Assembly (NCBI GenBank): GCA_024364805.1 | Contig: CM044495.1 | Span: 91,050,951-91,080,261, forward strand | DNA: 29,311 nucleotides | Reading direction: 5' to 3' | Source: Euprymna scolopes | Taxonomy: Eukaryota > Mollusca > Cephalopoda > Sepiida > Sepiolidae | In this document: in pieces, positions 1 through 10,949 of the stretch | How the letters are laid out: every line of letters begins with the position of its first letter | Numbering within the stretch: the stretch's first letter is position 1 | Made by a program: the position numbers and the translations under genes | Notes under the pieces: model-generated | Told to the model about the DNA's origin: nothing | Seen by the model: only the letters and a program-made list of their open reading frames with translations | The model's database searches: none

Positions 1-639
1 AGTGGGTCAACCATTCGACGTTGTGAACATTGAAGTTTCCTAATACATGAATGTTAGCTGAAGGATAAGCAGATAGGACTTAGTCAATTTTCTCAGATAT
101 GCTTCTAAAGATAGTAACTCTGCTGTTGTGGGGGCGATAGAGAGTAAATATAAATGCAACCCGGAAACACATATAGGGTAAGTCAGGATCTTCCCTGGAG
201 ATGCCCTACCACATGGAAAGCCATCTTTTATATAGGCACATATTCCATGCCCATGGCGATCTTGGGGGTCAGATTTAGAAGTTAAGTTAGAGTATCCTTT
301 AATTGCGAACTCTTCTAGGGAAATAGCCTGTCCAATGCCAGTTTCGCTTAAAAAGAAAAGGTCTGGTTTAGTCTCCTATAATTGGGTTTCAACCTTTGGA
401 AGGTTAGAATGTAGACCCCTGATGTTGGAGAAGGAGACATGGTAGTAGGGGTCTACGTTTGAAGTTGGAAAACAGAGTTTAATCATGTATTTTTTCTTGG
501 ATCTTGTCATGATGAAATTTTGGAATTTGTGGACTAGGTCATCAGACTTACTTAGCGCAGAACAGAGAGGGGAAACTAAGAGAGAAAAAGAAACGAAGAT
601 TTTTTTTTTGTAGCACATGATAAGGTAAAGCCATAACAA
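1..639 (-). mobile_element. Jockey/CR1-like LINE, endonuclease fragment
   Basis: Read on the minus strand, this is the N-terminal part of an apurinic-type (APE) endonuclease from a non-LTR retrotransposon. Recognisable blocks, in protein order, are SFSNIRGLHSNLPKVE near 390-440, KPDLFFLSETGIGQ near 315-360 (the E of SET is the usual catalytic position), a HGHGICAYIK block near 235-255, and a degraded FNVHNVEWL block near 1-30, where the family normally has GDFNVHH. A stop follows VETQL, and a frame change is needed before the last block, so it is dead. The protein runs off the left edge of the window. It belongs to the same family as the plus-strand LINE at 1030-3473 but has the opposite orientation. 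The 5' boundary near 640 is a guess based on loss of similarity. Confidence 0.75.
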
Positions 640-790
640 TTACCCACTAATATGGCATCGAGAGGCCCCACCAGAAGCGACTGCATGGTCCAGAATCCAT
701 TCAGCAAATGGCAATACAGCAGCCCCAGTACTTTGCACCTGCTGATAGGACAGCCTCCTTAGTGGTTAATCCAAGGTTTGGGTCCCTGAC
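640..790. other. Unassigned stretch between two LINE fragments
   Basis: This short stretch lies between the minus-strand endonuclease fragment and the minus-strand RTE-like RT fragment. Open frames continue through it on the minus strand, but I recognise no protein family in them. It could be decayed LINE 3' sequence or an unrelated insertion. Confidence 0.4.
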
Positions 791-1029
791 TATCAGGCGG
801 ATAGCGTCAGCCCAGATAAAACGTTTACCTCCAGCACCCTTACTAGCTGTTTTGTACACCGATCCTCTGCCCCTGCCATAGGTCGTTTCATGACCCAGTC
901 GACCACCACTAGAAATATTATCGGTGAGAGCAGGCAACCTTGATGGACGCCGGTTTGTATGGTGAAGGGTTCCATCAGTTTCGCGTCGTGGATCACTTAA
1001 CAGGTGGCATTCTCATACAACACAGCTAC
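790..1029 (-). mobile_element. RTE-like LINE, RT fragment left of the insertion
   Basis: The minus strand encodes LYENATC, a stop, then VIHDAKLMEPFTIQTGVHQGCLLSP and VVDWVMK. This is the reverse-transcriptase block around the G-x-x-Q-G-C-L-L-S-P motif of RTE-like elements. The protein continues directly from the sequence that stops near 3482 (…PPKFVTIM), so this piece and 3474-5420 are one LINE cut in two by a later LINE insertion. The RT similarity fades below about 890. The YADD block expected next is not found, so the 3' end of the element is lost or replaced. Confidence 0.75.
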
Positions 1030-3473
1030 GGCACTTTCCCTCGACACTAGCGCACAAGTGCATGTATTTGGTGACTTCAATGTCCACCACAGCAACTGGC
1101 TTGGATTTTCTACTTACAGACGCAGCTGGTACCACAACACATAACTTCTCTATATCTCATTTCCGATCACAGATGGTTACGTTTCCAACCCATTTCCCAG
1201 ACCAGCAAGAACAACACGCATAGATCTGTTCCCGATGATTGTATAAGGAATGCTCACAGCCCACTTGGGAACGCAGACCATGCAGTGATAATGGTTGAAA
1301 TCGCCCTAAACTCTAGAACCAAAATTGAAGAGCCATTGCTCAAAACAACGAGATATTATAAAAAGGCTGACTGGGAAGTCATCAGGGATCTCATCAGAGA
1401 TGCCCCATGGTGAAATATCTTTTCACTTACTGCTGAACAGTGCGCAAATGAGACCACTGAATGGTTCAAAACGGCAATTGAAACACATGTTCACACACAG
1501 AAATTTTATAGTAAACCCCACTCCCCCCCAATGGTTTACTTCTACTTGTGCAGCTGCCATTGCATAAAGGCAGCATGCATACCACAATTTAACCAATGTA
1601 AGTCCAGTTTAAACAGACAGAAGTATATAGAAGCCAGAATAACTGTAAGAAAGAAATAGCGACAGCTGAGAGAATTTACTGAAACCACCAAAAAATGCAT
1701 CAAAGCACAGAAATTAGGAATCAATGTAGTAAATAATGGGCAATCAACAATTCCCTCACTATCCAACAGTCATGAGGTTGTTTGCTCAGCAACCGCCAGT
1801 CGGTTTGCCTCCAACTCCATACTGGACCCTGCTAACCACCCCCTCCCTAACTTTCCTTTGCGGACAACCGCCACACTAGATGATCTGAAAATCACCTCTT
1901 CTCAGGTGCATGCTATCATAAAAAATCTTGACATTTCAAAAGCATGTGGACCTGATCTCATTCTGGCTGTGTTATTAAAAAAATGTTCCACCAAAGTAGC
2001 TCCAGTTCTCTCGAAAAATTACAATAAATGCCTTAATGAATCTTGCTTTCCAGACTGCTGGAAAAATGCTTCTGTGGTACAAGTTTTCAAGAATTCTGAC
2101 GAAAAAACTGACCCATTAAATTATCGCCCCATTAGCCCCTTCTCACTTTTCGTCAAAATATTTGAGTCCATAACTAACCAAGCTTTGATCGACCAACAAT
2201 ATGAATTTAGGCAAGCCTGTTACACAGCAGATATCCTAACTGCAATCTCTGAACATATATACCATTCACTGGACAAAGCAGGGGAAGGCAGAGCGGTAGC
2301 TCTAGATATATCTAAGGATTTTTACAGGGTATGGCATGAAGGTCTTCTCAGGAAAATCAGATCATACAGTATCACTGGAAGAATACTTAACATAATTAAA
2401 TCCTTCTCCGATAAGAGAAAAATCCAGGTTGTCCTTGACGGTCATACATCTAAACAATATGATATAAATGCAGGAGTGCCTCAAGGGTCTATCCTTGGGC
2501 CTCTATTATTCCTAATATTCATAAATGACCTCCCTGACAAAATTGTCTGTGAGATGGGTATATATGCTGATGACACCACGCTCTATAACAGACACGACAG
2601 GAAAACAAATCAACATATCTAAAGAAATGGCAGTTTCTACACTAAAGGGTGACCTCCGATCTGTAGTGGAATGGGGACAAAAATGGATGGTTTCAACGCT
2701 GCCAAAACTAAACTTGTTTCCTTCAATAATTACAAGAAACCTTCTCTACCACCAATAGCAATGGCCAATGACTCTTTATCTGAAAGTACATCTTTTAAAC
2801 TCCTTGGCCTAACGTTCACAGGAAACGAGTTGGAACAATTACATTGAGAGTATTGCCAGGCTGCTGCGAAGAAGGTAGATTCTCTCTACCGTGCTAGAAA
2901 GCTACTAACACCCGAATGTATCCTGTACCTCTATAATGCCACCATTTGCTCATGTATGGAGTATTGTTGTCATATTTGGGCTGGTGCATCTCTTGCTCCT
3001 AGATAAAGTTCAAAAGAGTCACCAACCTGATAGGTCCTGAACTGCCATCTAAGCTTCAGCCTCTGTCCCATCGATGAAATGTGGCATCCCTCTGCGTGTT
3101 CTACAAGTACTTTAACGGTGAATGCTCTGACGAACTGCAAGTACTTGTACCCTCTCGATGTAAATACCCCCGACAAATCCGACAAGCAGCTAAATTCCAC
3201 CCCTTCACAATGGAGATCCCTAGATGTAAGAGAGCCTGCTACTCCAGTAGTTTCTTCCCCAGAACCGCTAGACTTTAGAATTCCCTTCCGGGTCCCTGCT
3301 TCCCCAACTGTACTGACATGCAGAAGTTCAAGTCTAACGTGAACAGACATCTTGCTGCCCAACTCCCTACATAGTACACCTGTAGCTTATGTCCTTGATA
3401 GTAGCCCCCTACATCAAAGTGGCAACGTGCTTTGTTTGGGGTCAAAATGTAATAAAAAAATTATTTAAAAAAA
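1030..3473 (+). mobile_element. Jockey/CR1-like LINE, 5'-truncated, with poly(A) tail
   Basis: A non-LTR retrotransposon that starts inside its endonuclease domain (VFGDFNVHHSNWL near 1057-1095). It runs through a linker, a reverse transcriptase (1858-2622) and a C-terminal region (HIWAGA near 2975; SLCVFYKYFNGECS near 3085; PRCKRACYSSSFFPRTARL near 3225-3275). It ends in an A-rich tail at about 3450-3473. The flanks carry ACAGCTAC (1022-1029) and ACAGTTAC (3474-3481), a plausible 8-bp target-site duplication with one mismatch. The coding region changes frame several times and holds stops, so it is inactive. The insertion interrupts the RTE-like LINE, so it is younger than that element. Confidence 0.85.
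1858..2622 (+). pseudogene. Reverse transcriptase domain of the jockey/CR1-like LINE
   Basis: This is the longest uninterrupted reading frame in the window (about 254 residues). It would copy LINE RNA into DNA at a nicked target. Visible RT blocks are KACGPDLI near residues 30-37, NYRPISPFSLFVKIFESI near 89-106, ALDISKDF near 147-154 (the normal F-D of ALDISKAFD is altered), GVPQGSILGPLLFLIFINDL near 206-225 and YADDTTLY near 236-243. The catalytic YADD aspartates are kept, but the fingers/palm region between the INQAL and YEFRQA blocks is shorter than in relatives. The frame breaks soon after YADD; thumb and C-terminal parts continue in other frames. It is a relic and not a host gene. Confidence 0.8.
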
Positions 3474-5420
3474 ACAGTTACATGATGGTGACAAACTTTG
3501 GAGGAAAGCCATAGTGATGCAGCAGTCTCCAGATGACCTCTGTATCGATGCTGTCAAATACCTTCTGGAAATTGACAAAGACTGTGTACAGATCTGCCAG
3601 TCCTGGGACTGCTCGATGATGATATGCATGGTTGCGTGTATGAGCGGTCCTGTCGGAAGCCAGCCTGTTCGTCTCGAAGTGTCTTGTCTAAGGCGATCTT
3701 CAGCCTCTCCAGAATGATTCTGCTCAGTAATTTACCTGGTATGGATAGCAGCATGATTCCTCTCCAGTTATGACAAGATGAGAGATCACCTTTCTTTTGC
3801 AGCTTTACAAGGTGTCTTCGCTTTCAGTTCATTGGTACTCGTTCTTGTTCCCAGATCTTGATGAGAAAGGCTGCAGCATCTCAGTTGAGGTCTGGATATC
3901 AGCCTTGAGTGCTTCAGGTGGTATTCCATCAGGACCTTGCCAGACGAGGGATTTTATGGCTCTAATGATCTGGGAGGGTTGGTGTTGATGTCCAGGAGCT
4001 GGGTTGGTGGTGGGATGTCTGGCAGGATGGGTGGTGCTGATCTGTTGAACATCTCCTTGAAATGCTCTGCCCATCTTGCTCTCTGCTCATCTTCTGTTGT
4101 GATCGCATTCCCATTTCTTGTCTTTCACAGGGTGGCTTGGGTTACTGTTCTTCCCAGAGAGTGTCCTGGTGATTTCATATAGCCTCTTAATGTTACGTTG
4201 GTCTGCTGCGGTTTCTGCCTCAGCGGTGGGCCCTCTCTGAACCTTCTCTTGTCTCTATGTGCACTGCGTTTCACTTCCTTGTTTGTCTCCCAGTATCACA
4301 CATGTAGTTCTTGTTTCTCTATCAGGTCTTGCATCTGGTTGATAGTGTCTTTCAAGTTCTTTCTCTCCGTGATGAGTGTCCATTGTCAGCCAATGTTTGT
4401 GCTTCTTTGTCTTCTTGCTCAAGACTGTTTTGCATGTTGTCTTCCAGGTCTCTCGAAGACTACTCCACTGTTCTTCAATTGTCTCTTCCTGTAGATGATC
4501 AAGCACACTGAACTTGTTTCATAGTTCTGTCCTGAATTCCTCTGCCTTTGATTTTCTATCAAGTTGTGGACATTGAACTTGTGTACTGGTCTTCCCGCCT
4601 GGTTTTTGTAGACCCTCAGCTTTCTTTTCACTACTGCCACAATCAGGTGGTGGTCTGGTGCCATGTCTGCACCTAGCTTCACCCTGACATCATGCAGGCT
4701 CTGACTCCACTTTCACCTGATTGTGACATGATCAATTTGGTTTTCTGCCTTTTCATCGGGGCAAATCCATGTGGTCTTGTGGATAATCATGTGGAAAAAT
4801 GGTTTCCTCAATGACCAGGTCGTTGAAAGTGCAGAATTCGGTGAACAGCTCTCCGTTCTCGTTCCATTCTCCAGTGTCATGTCTACCCATGATAAATTCT
4901 GTGTCCATGTTGTCCATGCCAACCTTGCCGTTCAAATCTCCAATCAAGATCTTTGCTGTTCTGTCCACAGTTGCTTGAATCTGCTCATAAAACTCATCTT
5001 TGTCCTCAATGTCCGCTGCGTTGGTAACTGTATTCTAGTGACTTTTCTGCCTTTGGAGTTGAATCTTACCATGAGAATTCTTGAAGATACAGGTTCCCAG
5101 GAAAACAGTGCTTGCGTTGTTTCGGGCGTCATCAGCAGCACTACACCGTACATGTGTGGTGGTGGCCTTCTTCATGTCCAGAGTTGATGATGGTGTCTCC
5201 ACTCGTCAGTCTTGTTCTTCCACTTTCATTCCATCGGGTCTCACACAGTCCTAAGATCTTAAGATTGTATCTGTGCATCTCACTACACACCTGTGCAGTC
5301 TTGCCTGTCTCTTATAGGGTTCTGATGTTCCAGGTCCCTATCCTGGTCTTGGCCTTGGTTGGTAGAAGGGTTGGCTTCCTGGAGGCTTTCACCTGCTCGC
5401 ATCATGAACTTTACTAGAGA
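3474..5420 (-). mobile_element. RTE-like LINE, endonuclease to RT start (craniofacial-development-2-like)
   Basis: The minus strand carries, in order, an N-terminal endonuclease block (MHRYNLKILGLCETRW, ESGRTRLTSGDT; about 5160-5280), SWEPVSSRILMVRFNSKGRK (about 5045-5110), ILIGDLNGKVG (about 4910-4945), GELFTEFCTFNDLVIEE (about 4805-4860), ENQIDHVTI (about 4715-4740) and ADMAPDHHLIVAVVK (about 4625-4670). These are the catalytic blocks of the EN seen in proteins annotated as craniofacial development protein 2-like. The RT then starts: QGPDGIPPEALK (about 3905-3945) and LYTVFVNFQKVFDSIDTEVIWRLL (about 3520-3590). Stops and frame changes are common. It breaks off at 3482, where the other LINE is inserted, and resumes at 1029. 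Long plus-strand open frames here are antisense shadows. Confidence 0.85.
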
Positions 5421-5773
5421 GGACCCTTCCTGGATCAAAAAGTCCACAGATGATGTCATTGCAGTTTTTGTAACTTTTCTTTTACAGAATTGGGTTGTTG
5501 GCTCTATTCTAACCTCCAACTTGGAGGACAAGTGAGTGCTCTTAGTCTGATCTCTACCCTTTAATCTTTCTCGCTTGAGTGACTTTACCAAGAGACAAAT
5601 CTCCTTCCAGCATAGCTATCCAGGTCCTAGAGATATGCAAGCCCCCTAACCACAACAAGGTTGCACTCGCTGGAGAGCATATGATCAATAACAGCTGTTT
5701 AATCAAGCTACCCTTATACCGTAACAACAGAGGTCCCATTTTACCTCTTTACCAATTTGATGACTCCTCGTCC
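5421..5773 (-). other. Probable 5' flank of the RTE-like LINE
   Basis: No protein family is recognisable. The stretch directly precedes the endonuclease of the minus-strand RTE-like LINE and is less AT-rich than the DNA beyond 5842, so it may be that LINE's 5' untranslated region or an upstream frame. This is inference from position and composition only. Confidence 0.35.
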
Positions 5774-5841
5774 AATTAGTAGAACAACCACGCGAGAGAA
5801 AGGGTCCTGACCCTTTCTCTCGCATGGTTGTTCTACTAATT
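5774..5841. repeat. 68-bp near-perfect palindrome
   Basis: The arms 5774-5806 and 5809-5841 are reverse complements over 33 bp with one mismatch (in the CCACGCG / CGCATGG part), separated by only two bases at the centre (GGGTC-CT-GACCC). The sequence could fold into a long hairpin or cruciform. It lies where the LINE-rich block ends and an AT-rich stretch begins. I see no coding function. It could be a tiny foldback transposon, an inverted duplication at a repair junction, or a precursor-like hairpin. Confidence 0.9.
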
Positions 5842-6994
5842 AGAGCTTTGTCTCATTTCTATACTATTTTACTTCTTTTGGCACATACAGCAAAGCTCAT
5901 TTACTTAAATTTTTTAGTGGCTGGCTTTTAATTATGCAAGATACCTTTTATCATAATGATTCACTTGGATTCTTAGAACTTAACAAAGAAATCGGAAACA
6001 TCACCCTTAACTAAAATAAACCCCCTTCACTGCACCAAATCCTACTGCGCATACTGAATCCCTAACAATTTTATCTTTCTCTTCCATCAGAGCATCCAAG
6101 ATCCTATAACAGGCTTATCCCCACATTGATACATCTCTAAAAAAAAAAATTTATAATGTATCTTGTTACATCCTTATTCTATTTACGGCATATTTTACCT
6201 TTCCCTTCTAATTAATCTAAGTGATTCGCCTCGTAATGACTTCCTGAATTTCTGGTAACAAAAATACATTTTCATATATTGTCAAATTAACAATTTTACA
6301 TGCATTAACAACAATTTATAGCACATTTCAAAGTATGACCTTCTAGACATCAAAATTTCAAGTGTCCTGTTCAAGCTACAGAATATTCATTCTCCGAATT
6401 CTTCCTGCAAATAAACAATAATTTAACCCAATGCCACATAATCTATCATCAGAAGCTTATTTGTCAAATTATGATTGACAGTCATTCAAAATATCCTAGA
6501 AAGTTATACAGCTCTTTTCAGGTTACATGTGTGTCCTCAATGTTTGTCTTGTTTTTTTTATTTTTCTAAGTTGCATTTAATAATAATTCTTTCTGTTTCA
6601 CAGTTAAAACCAAACATTTAACAAACCAATACATTATTTTTCAATTCTGTGGGTGTTACTAATAATTTTTTTTTTCTTTTTCATTACATTGGAACATTAT
6701 TTTATTCTGTAGGTGTTACTAATAATTTTTTTTCTTTTTCATTACATTGGAACATTATTTTATTCTAATATTTCTCTTTACTTAAAATTTACACGTTGTA
6801 ACAATTTATTTTTGTATTAAAAATACATTATCTATGTGTGTATTTCAAGACAATAACAATGATAAAATGAATATCATAGTATTTTTCAATGAATTTCGTT
6901 TTCTTTTACTTTCTTTTTTATCTGAAATCGCTTTGTTTTCAGTTTTAATTCTGTGAAGTTCAACAATTTATTTTTTAATTTAACAGACATTTTA
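5842..6994. other. AT-rich stretch with a 60-bp tandem duplication
   Basis: No gene is visible. The DNA is very AT-rich with poly-T runs. At about 6649-6770 a unit of about 60 bp (from GGTGTTACTAATAATT to ACATTATTTTATTCT) occurs twice in direct tandem, almost identical apart from the length of a T run, which points to a fairly recent duplication. The right end grades into the outer part of the long inverted repeat starting near 6995, and some of this stretch could belong to that element. Confidence 0.6.
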
Positions 6995-7275
6995 ATAACT
7001 AATAATATTAGTCAGGTTCCTAATGTAATTTTGTGGGAACTTTTTGGAGATTTGCAAACCTATACCTTTTTGGAAAGGTTTTTGTCTCAGAAATCAGAAA
7101 ACAATGTTTGCATTTGCTCAGATGCGTACATGGCGGCCATATTAGATTTACAAAATGGCCGCCGTAAGATGTACGTTTTGTAATATCTTGGCTTCTAAAT
7201 AAGCTGGAACACTGATTTTAACTGATACACCTACATTTGCAGAATCATAGAAACCAATTGTGGTAGTTATAAAGC
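6995..7275 (+). repeat. Left inverted-repeat arm of the nuclease-gene element
   Basis: This arm pairs with the right arm as described for the whole element. Inner landmarks are the run from CCAATTGTGGTAGTTAT (near 7254) outward through AAGCTGGAACACTGATTTT (near 7201) to AGTCAGGTTCCTAATG (near 7010). It contains its own small inverted repeat, GGCGGCCAT…ATGGCCGCC, at about 7132-7164. Confidence 0.75.
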
Positions 7276-7523
7276 AACAACATTTTTAACATTAACCTTT
7301 AGATGCATAACTGGGTTCAAACTGATGTGGTGTTGTTTTATTGCAATATCTTTGTAATAAAAAAGATGCATCATTTATAAATTCACATTTCAGCTGTTCA
7401 TAAAAAATCTTGCTTTTATATCACTAATTCAAATTGTTAATTTACCTCAGATATTTTGAGAACTGGTAGTTTTTGTAATGCTATTTTGACATTACTGTAA
7501 TTCTCTGTGTTTGTAGGTTAAGC

Positions 7524-10500
7524 ATGAGTGATGAGTCGCAAAGTAGAGAGGAGGTGTGTCAAACCAAGGAGTCCATTAACTGGAAGTAGTGCATTCTCTG
7601 CCAGTCTGATGATAAAAATAAAGAAGTCTTGGTGCAACATCCTTGATTAGAGTCCTATGGGCTTGTACTGCAGGTAATTCTAGAGAGGGCTAGTTTGAAT
7701 GATGGGGACTATGTCCAAGCCCAAAGGTGACTGCAGAACTGCACACCAGAAACAATGTGTGAAGAGAGGGCGGTCTGGATTCGCTTATGTCATTCGAGTG
7801 CAACTAACAAAGTTGAAATACAACGTGCAAGAGATCGCAACGCACACACTTTAGCTACAGAGCACTACACTGCCAAAAAGCCTGGCCAGAAAAGAGGAAG
7901 CAGAGAAGAGGCTGTTCCAGGTCCCACTACATCTGGTTCTGCATTGCCATTCACATGATCACATACAAGTCCACTGGATAAGAAAGAGTGCTTCTTCTGG
8001 CAACAGGACAATGGCCAACAACTGTACCAGATCAGGACTGAGAATGCAGGTAAAAATCTCAAAGATGCTGTGGAAAGGTCCCATAATCCTGCACTTAAGA
8101 CTAGGCTGAATACCTGCATATCACCAGGTGATGCGCATGCAATTGATGTCCTATACCACAAAGCTTGCTGGGCCAAAAATGTGTTCCATGCTCTTCGAGA
8201 TACTAACACTAGCAAAACTGCTGAAGAACCTTTTCTACAAAAGGCGAGTCTGCTTAAGCTGATAAATCTTATTGATGTAGAAACAAAAAACAAAGCATAC
8301 CCTGGGATGGGTGATATTGAAATGACTTATGTAAATAGGCTTGGTTTGGAAGTTTTTTAAGTCATGTATCTGTATTCAATATAAAATGGCTGAAAGAAAG
8401 GATCCTTATTTGCCGCACCTGAAGTCTGTTCGACCAAACATAAGGAAGCCAACCGCACTCTACTCCGCAGATGCATGTGAAGAGGACATGATTAATTTCT
8501 CAATAACAACTGGTAAGGAGGAAGAGAGCAGCATGAAAACAATCTACAAAGCAGCACAGATGATAAGGAAAAGTATTGCAACCTTCAAAGAGCCCAAGGA
8601 AAGAAATGTCATGCATGTATCTCGTGACAATGATGATGTTCCAGCTGAATTATACATCTTAATCCATTGGATAATAGTTGGGCCTGTTGAAAAGCTGGAA
8701 ACTGTAAAGAGAACCAAAGATGTTGACCGAGCAACACTGATAGTGAGCCAGAATATCATGTATAAGTAAACAGGTAAGGTACGAGCCAAGCAATGAATAA
8801 GCATTCAAGTCACCCCGTGCATGAAGGAACCCTCAGATTCTGGGACTGGCACTGACTTTCCACCATGACACACGCAACAAGAAGCTGTTGAATCTTCTCA
8901 ATGCTCATAGCTATGTTATTTCACATCGCCATGTCCTTCTCATGGAAACTACTCTGGCAAATGCTGTTATAGAAAACGTCAGAGCCTACCGAGGCTTCTA
9001 TGTACCACAATTCCTGAAGAAGGGGACCTTTATATTTTTCGCAGTAGATAATACAGATTTTGAAGAGGAACCACCCACAGAACCATCATGGCAGTGTACC
9101 AGAAAGTTGATCCTTCTAAAGAACCTGTTGCAGAACCTTTGATCATAGGTGATGCAAAGAGTATATCAGTCATATTCTAACATGTTGACATGCTTCACTG
9201 TAACAAGCCAAAAGCACAGGTTACCAAGAAATCAGAACAGTTTGCTATCGGCCAGGGGATCTCAGGATCCTATCAACTGACAGTTTGGATGGGTTGTTGC
9301 ATCTGCTTTATTCAGAATGAAACCTCGAGAAACCTCCAGCAAAATTCCAGGCTGGGCAGGATACAACTCACTGCTGTTTGAAAGCCTTCCCTTGACACCT
9401 TGAGGTGGCACACGAGTAGTCAACTCTACTAACTGTGATCGTACAAGCAAATCAGTTGAGGAAATTGGCAGTTGAGGAAGATCACCCCACAGTCATTACC
9501 TTTGACATGGCTCTATATGAGAAGGTGGTGCAGCTCCTAGATGCCAGACCTGACTTGAAACAAATGATTGTTCCCAGACTGGGTGAACTGCATGTCATAA
9601 TGGCTGGCCTCAGAGCACTTGGTACCTCCATGCATAGATGATGTCTGGGTGGAAGCAGGTGTGTATGGTCCTGCCATGACAAGGCAAATCCTGAAATGCA
9701 CTCACTACAAGCGAGCTCTCCATGCCCATATCTACTCATACATAGCACTATGAAATGGCTCTGGAGGTGTTCTTCAAGGACAACTCACAACTGAAAGATG
9801 TGTGCCTGATGGCAGTATTAGGAGTAGAAGCTGCCTGCTCTGAGGATAAAGACACAAGGGCTGAATCTGTGAAGCAAGCAAACAGTACCTTCTAGGAAGC
9901 CTTGACCACTGCTGAGGTCATCACAGCATTTCAAAAATGGAACAGAAATCCCAGAATGCAATGTTCAAGGCCATGATGAGGTACCTAGATTGGGTGGATG
10001 CTTCACAGCGAAACCCACCTAATGCACAGTTAGTATTTTTCTTCCCAGATACGGACGTTTTAGTGCTAGTCACAGCAAACTATGACCTATTTCTGAAAAA
10101 CACGTTCATTTCTATGGCCTCTGATGTTATACAAATTGAACCACTGTGGCGAGCTCTATGTAAAGAAAGAGCAAAGGCTTTGCCAGCCTTCCATGCGTTC
10201 ACTGGGGCCGACAACACAGGGAGGTTCTCCCGTATATGCAAGACAACCTGGCTGCAGATCTACATCAAAGCAGCTGCAGATGTTATCAATGCTCTGCAAA
10301 TGCTTATGGATGAAGCAGAAGTGTCAGAGGGAATGCTGTCAACACTGGAGTCTTTTGTATGTGCAGTTTACTCGTCAAAACATAAAACAATCCCTGAACT
10401 GTGATGGCATCTGTTCTGCAAGCATAGGGCAGAAAGTGACATGCTCCCTCCAACACCTGGAGCTCTAAAGCAGCATATTTAAGTCCATGTCCAAACAAGG

Positions 10501-10854
10501 GTATGAGCACAAGCAGTCATTGCTCTGCAGATTTCACAACTGGATCCCCTGGAAAATGGGTACTTCAAACAATTGGATGACATCCTGAAACCAATGATCA
10601 CAGAGGTCCTCCCAGCCCCTAAGACCATGCTTGAGATGGTCACATGCAAATGTATATTTGACTGTTCTTCTGGCAGATGTTCTTGCAGGTCTAAAGACTT
10701 AGCCTGTACTGACATGTGTCAGTGCAGCAGCCAGTGTGAAAACGATGAAAATTCCCAAGCTGTGATGTATGAAAGTGATGTTGAGGATGTTTATGATGAT
10801 GATGATGATGATTTACAATTAAAAGGCAATTCAATAAAAATAACTCTGATTTAG
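7524..10854 (+). pseudogene. Decayed transposon gene: CxxC N-region, nuclease-like DTD/GAD region, Cys-rich tail
   Basis: I recognise the family by its motif order. It is common, and usually called uncharacterised, in corals, fish and invertebrates. Blocks: start at 7524 (MSDESQ…), CILCQ near 7590, CFFCQ near 7995, ISPGDAHAIDVLYHKACWAKNVF near 8117-8185, KPTALYSADACEEDMI near 8450, VEKLETVKRT near 8690, IGQGIS near 9248, FDMALYEKVVQL near 9503, PRLGELHVIMAGLRALG near 9575, GNAMF-like NAMFKAMMRYL near 9955, FFPDTDVLVLV near 10040 and PAFHAFTGADNTGRFS near 10185-10225. The end is a tail with ten cysteines (10645-10740) and an Asp run. AATAAA lies at 10833. Several stops (for example after NWK near 7587) and at least two frame changes break it, and a large middle part normally between NAMFK and DTDV seems missing. 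The D-x-D and G-x-D blocks resemble the acidic sites of FEN/XPG-type nucleases; that is inference. Confidence 0.75.
10833..10838 (+). promoter_or_regulatory. Poly(A) signal AATAAA of the element's gene
   Basis: AATAAA lies about 16 bases before the stop codon at 10852-10854, overlapping the end of the open frame. It may serve the decayed gene, but in DNA this AT-rich the match could be chance. Confidence 0.35.
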
Positions 10855-10949
10855 TATCTGCCAGGGTTGTTAAGTTTTTTATCCATATGGTGGATTATGT
10901 GTTTCAATTCGGGGGAGGGGGTGGGGGGTTACAAAAGATGAAATGATAA

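Noticed and set aside
1858-2622. Host gene for a 254-residue protein
   Set aside because: All conserved blocks are LINE reverse transcriptase, with poly(A) tail and target duplication around the element.
4771-5187. 138-codon plus-strand open frame
   Set aside because: It is antisense to the endonuclease of the RTE-like LINE, whose minus-strand motifs explain the open frame. No family match in this frame.
7132-7164. GGCGGCCAT … ATGGCCGCC as an independent regulatory hairpin
   Set aside because: It is part of the left inverted-repeat arm, with the decayed equivalent in the right arm, so it belongs to the element.
7865-8293. 142-codon minus-strand open frame
   Set aside because: It is a shadow of the nuclease-like gene, whose ISPGDAHAIDVLYHK block lies on the plus strand here.
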